A stretch of 64,000 nt of DNA, taken from contig NZ_JAMXOT010000036.1 of assembly GCF_024220515.1 (NCBI RefSeq), forward strand, positions 33,326 to 97,325, read 5' to 3'. The notes under the pieces are model-generated. The model saw only the letters and a list, made by a program, of their open reading frames with translations, was not told the origin of the DNA and searched no databases. Each line of letters opens with the position of its first letter. Position 1 is the stretch's first letter. The translations under genes and the position numbers were made by a program. The DNA is from Oscillatoria sp. HE19RPO. GTDB taxonomy: Bacteria; Cyanobacteriota; Cyanobacteriia; Cyanobacteriales; Laspinemataceae. Shown here one piece after another: positions 62,080 through 64,000 of the stretch.

Positions 62080-63798
62080 ATGACTGATTTTGATTATTAT
62101 GACCGGGTGAATCGGGATTTGTTGAAGGTTTTACCGGCGGATGCGGCGGTGATTATTGAGGTGGGTTGTGGTGCCGGGGCGATGGGGATGCAATATAAGC
62201 GGATTAATCCTCATGGGCGTTATATTGGGGTGGAAATTAATGAGGGGGCGGCAGCGGTGGCGGCGCAACGGTTGGATGAGGTAATTGTTGCGAATGTGGA
62301 GGATTTGGAGGATGAACGGTTACAGTTTGAGGCGGGGTCGGTTGATTGTTTGGTGTATGGAGATGTGTTGGAACATTTGGTTGATCCTTGGCGGGTTCTC
62401 CAGCATCAGGTGAAGTGGTTGAAGGAGGGGGGGCAGGTTTTGGCTTGTATTCCGAATATTCAACATTGGACGGCGATCGTTAATTTGTTGCGGGGGAGTT
62501 GGGAGTATCAGGACCAAGGGTTGCTCGATCGCACTCATTTACGGTTTTTTACGTTAGATGAAGTGAAAAAGTTATTCCTTCAGGCGGGGTTACAGAGTTA
62601 TGAAATTCAAACTCGTGGACGAAAACCTCCGGCGTTTCAACAGTTCCAGCAGTTAATGGCCCCGGTGGTTCAAGGGTTAGGAATTGACCCAAAGGCGTTT
62701 GAAACTCAGACGGGGGCGATTCAATATGTGGTGAGAGGAATTAAGTCGGAAGTGCCGCCGAGACGGTTGTTAATTCAGACGATTATTATGGCCCCGACGG
62801 GATGCGATCGCCCTCGGGTATTGGAACCCGATCGCCTCAGTTCCACGATTCCTGGGGTGCGAACTCTCTCGGAGGTGCGATCGGCCAATTTGAATGCTGC
62901 ACTCCCTCAAGAGGAAAAAGTCTTTATCTGGCAGCGCACGATTATGGACTATCCCGAGGATGTGGTCAAACTCAAGCAATTGTTGCAATTAGGCTATTTA
63001 ATTATTGCCGAAATTGATGATGACCCCCTGCGTCGTCCGGAATATGAAAAGAATCTGTTTCTGAGTTATCGCGGTTGTCATGGTGTACAAACTTCTACGG
63101 AACCCTTGACTGATTTTTTACGCCAATATAATCCCAATGTGGCAGTCTTTAAAAATCAATTGGGCTATTTACCGCCGAAACGAACCTATTCTGAAGACCA
63201 AACTTGTACTATCTTTTTTGGGGCGCTCAATCGCGAGGCGGATTGGCAACCGATTATGCCGGAGTTGAATCGGGTTTTGCAAAAATATCAGCAGCAGGTT
63301 CGGGTAAAAGTGCTGCACGATCGCCAGTTTTTTGACCAGTTGCAGGTCAAGAATAAAGAGTTTTTACCCTTCTCTCCTTATGAAACTTATCAGGAGGTGT
63401 TGCATAGTTGTGATGTGGCGCTGCTGCCTTTGACGCCGACTCGAATTAATAGCATGAAGTCGGATTTAAAGTTTCTGGAATGTGCCGGTCATGGTGTGGC
63501 CGTGGTGGCGAGTCCGACGGTGTATGAAAACACGATTATTGAGGGAGAAACGGGGTTAATTTATCGGTCCGAAGCGGAGTTTGGCAAAAAGTTGGAATCT
63601 TTAATGGTGGATCTGGATTTGCGGAGGGGTTTAGGGCAGAATGCTTATCAGTGGGTGGCTGAAAATCGCTTGCTTTCTCAGCATTACCGGGAACGTCACC
63701 AGTGGTATTTGTCCCTGCGCGATCGCCTCCCTCAGTTGAATCAGGAATTGCGCGATCGGCTACCGGAATTGTTTGATGCAACACCCGGCGGGGGTTAA
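62080..63798 (+). CDS. Fused class I methyltransferase and glycosyltransferase
   Basis: 572 residues. The N-terminal SAM-dependent methyltransferase (about 1-220) has [12 protein letters not shown] as motif [16 protein letters not shown] and [13 protein letters not shown], as in UbiG/Coq5-like glycan methylases. The C-terminal half (about 235-550) is GT-B-like with [20 protein letters not shown] and [17 protein letters not shown] near the donor site, then EGETGLIY. Similar MT-GT fusions occur in cyanobacterial O-antigen and S-layer glycan loci. Starts 48 bases after the neighbouring gene. Its DNA is GC-richer and G-biased near the start compared with the rest. Confidence 0.82.
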   Translation: MTDFDYYDRVNRDLLKVLPADAAVIIEVGCGAGAMGMQYKRINPHGRYIGVEINEGAAAVAAQRLDEVIVANVEDLEDERLQFEAGSVDCLVYGDVLEHLVDPWRVLQHQVKWLKEGGQVLACIPNIQHWTAIVNLLRGSWEYQDQGLLDRTHLRFFTLDEVKKLFLQAGLQSYEIQTRGRKPPAFQQFQQLMAPVVQGLGIDPKAFETQTGAIQYVVRGIKSEVPPRRLLIQTIIMAPTGCDRPRVLEPDRLSSTIPGVRTLSEVRSANLNAALPQEEKVFIWQRTIMDYPEDVVKLKQLLQLGYLIIAEIDDDPLRRPEYEKNLFLSYRGCHGVQTSTEPLTDFLRQYNPNVAVFKNQLGYLPPKRTYSEDQTCTIFFGALNREADWQPIMPELNRVLQKYQQQVRVKVLHDRQFFDQLQVKNKEFLPFSPYETYQEVLHSCDVALLPLTPTRINSMKSDLKFLECAGHGVAVVASPTVYENTIIEGETGLIYRSEAEFGKKLESLMVDLDLRRGLGQNAYQWVAENRLLSQHYRERHQWYLSLRDRLPQLNQELRDRLPELFDATPGGG

Positions 63799-63862
63799 AA
63801 ACCTGTGGGTGGCACCAACCGGCGGGAGTTTTAACCCTAGCCCTGTCAAGGTGTATTGATTT

Positions 63863-64000
63863 AGGGAACTCCAAAAAATAAAACCTTCAAAAAACCCGCA
63901 GGCTCAAGCCTGGAGGCTCACAGGACAAAGCCCGCCTGCGCGGGCTAAAAGAGCCTTGTTAGGTGCGATCGCATCAAAGCAAGGATGATTTATTTGTTGG
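63863..64000. repeat. MITE-like repeat, family C (copy 4, cut by window edge)
   Basis: AGGGAACTCCAAAAAATAAA to GATTTATTTGTTGG at the last base of the window. Inner AGCCCGCCTGCGCGGGCT palindrome intact. About 10 terminal bases lie beyond the window. Confidence 0.8.

Noticed and set aside
1..64000. tRNA or rRNA genes
   Set aside because: Scanning spacers for T-loop (GGTTCGAATCC-like) and rRNA motifs found none that I could support.

Overview
The window looks like chromosomal DNA of a filamentous (Oscillatoriales-type) cyanobacterium. The HIP1 octamer GCGATCGC occurs throughout, inside and outside genes. The gene families are typical of such genomes: PIN/VapC toxin-antitoxin pairs, an HK-REC-cyclase sensor, a cNMP/C39-like ABC exporter with HlyD, an extended GlmM, NRPS genes, and many short palindromic or MITE-like repeats. 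The genus cannot be read from the sequence.

Layout. 1-7.4 kb: the 3' part of an unrecognised gene, a secreted GH10 xylanase, purB, a small secreted protein and a YifB/ComM ATPase, separated by repeat-rich spacers. 8.0-9.3 kb: a solitary TnpB transposon with hairpin ends. 9.5-15 kb: two paralogous ECF sigma factors flanking a protein with two tandem periplasmic-binding-protein folds. 15.3-30.4 kb: a biosynthetic cluster. It holds a TenA-like/bulb-lectin fusion, a remnant condensation domain, NRPS 1 (A-PCP-amidinotransferase), NRPS 2 (TubC docking-C-A-PCP-C-A[PilZ-like insert]-PCP-TE), an all-helical protein that may have an isoprenoid-synthase fold, and an MFS exporter. My hand-read adenylation codes are DAWFLGNVVK (Leu), DAWTIAAVCK (Phe) and an unassigned DVEAIGNVGK. 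The inferred product is a short N-amidinated peptide, amidino-Leu-Phe-X.

30.4-39.4 kb is a decay and plasticity zone. It contains a broken reverse transcriptase, an eCIS-type DUF4157 protein beside a Pvc16-like remnant, two extra copies of the 3' end of the MFS gene, a 1-kb duplication at 2475-bp spacing carrying toxin-antitoxin debris, three PIN-toxin modules, and a nested MITE insertion that separates a ribosome binding site from its gene. 39.8-46.3 kb is cell-envelope sugar metabolism: glmM, two glycosyltransferases and rmlA, rmlD, rmlC (rmlB is absent). 46.8-56 kb holds a CHASE-HK-REC-adenylate cyclase sensor facing a type I secretion operon (parvulin-type PPIase, ABC ATPase with cNMP-binding and inactive C39-like domains, and a long HlyD). 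56.4-63.8 kb encodes surface-glycan or protein-glycosylation enzymes, including a 1573-residue protein with two FkbM domains, a third methyltransferase-like domain, a GT11-like domain and an SPINDLY/OGT-like domain.

The observations I rate highest are the PilZ-like domain inserted in an NRPS adenylation domain, the amidinotransferase fused to an NRPS loading module, and the TenA-lectin fusion next to them. All functional statements rest on reading motifs by eye; no database search was run.
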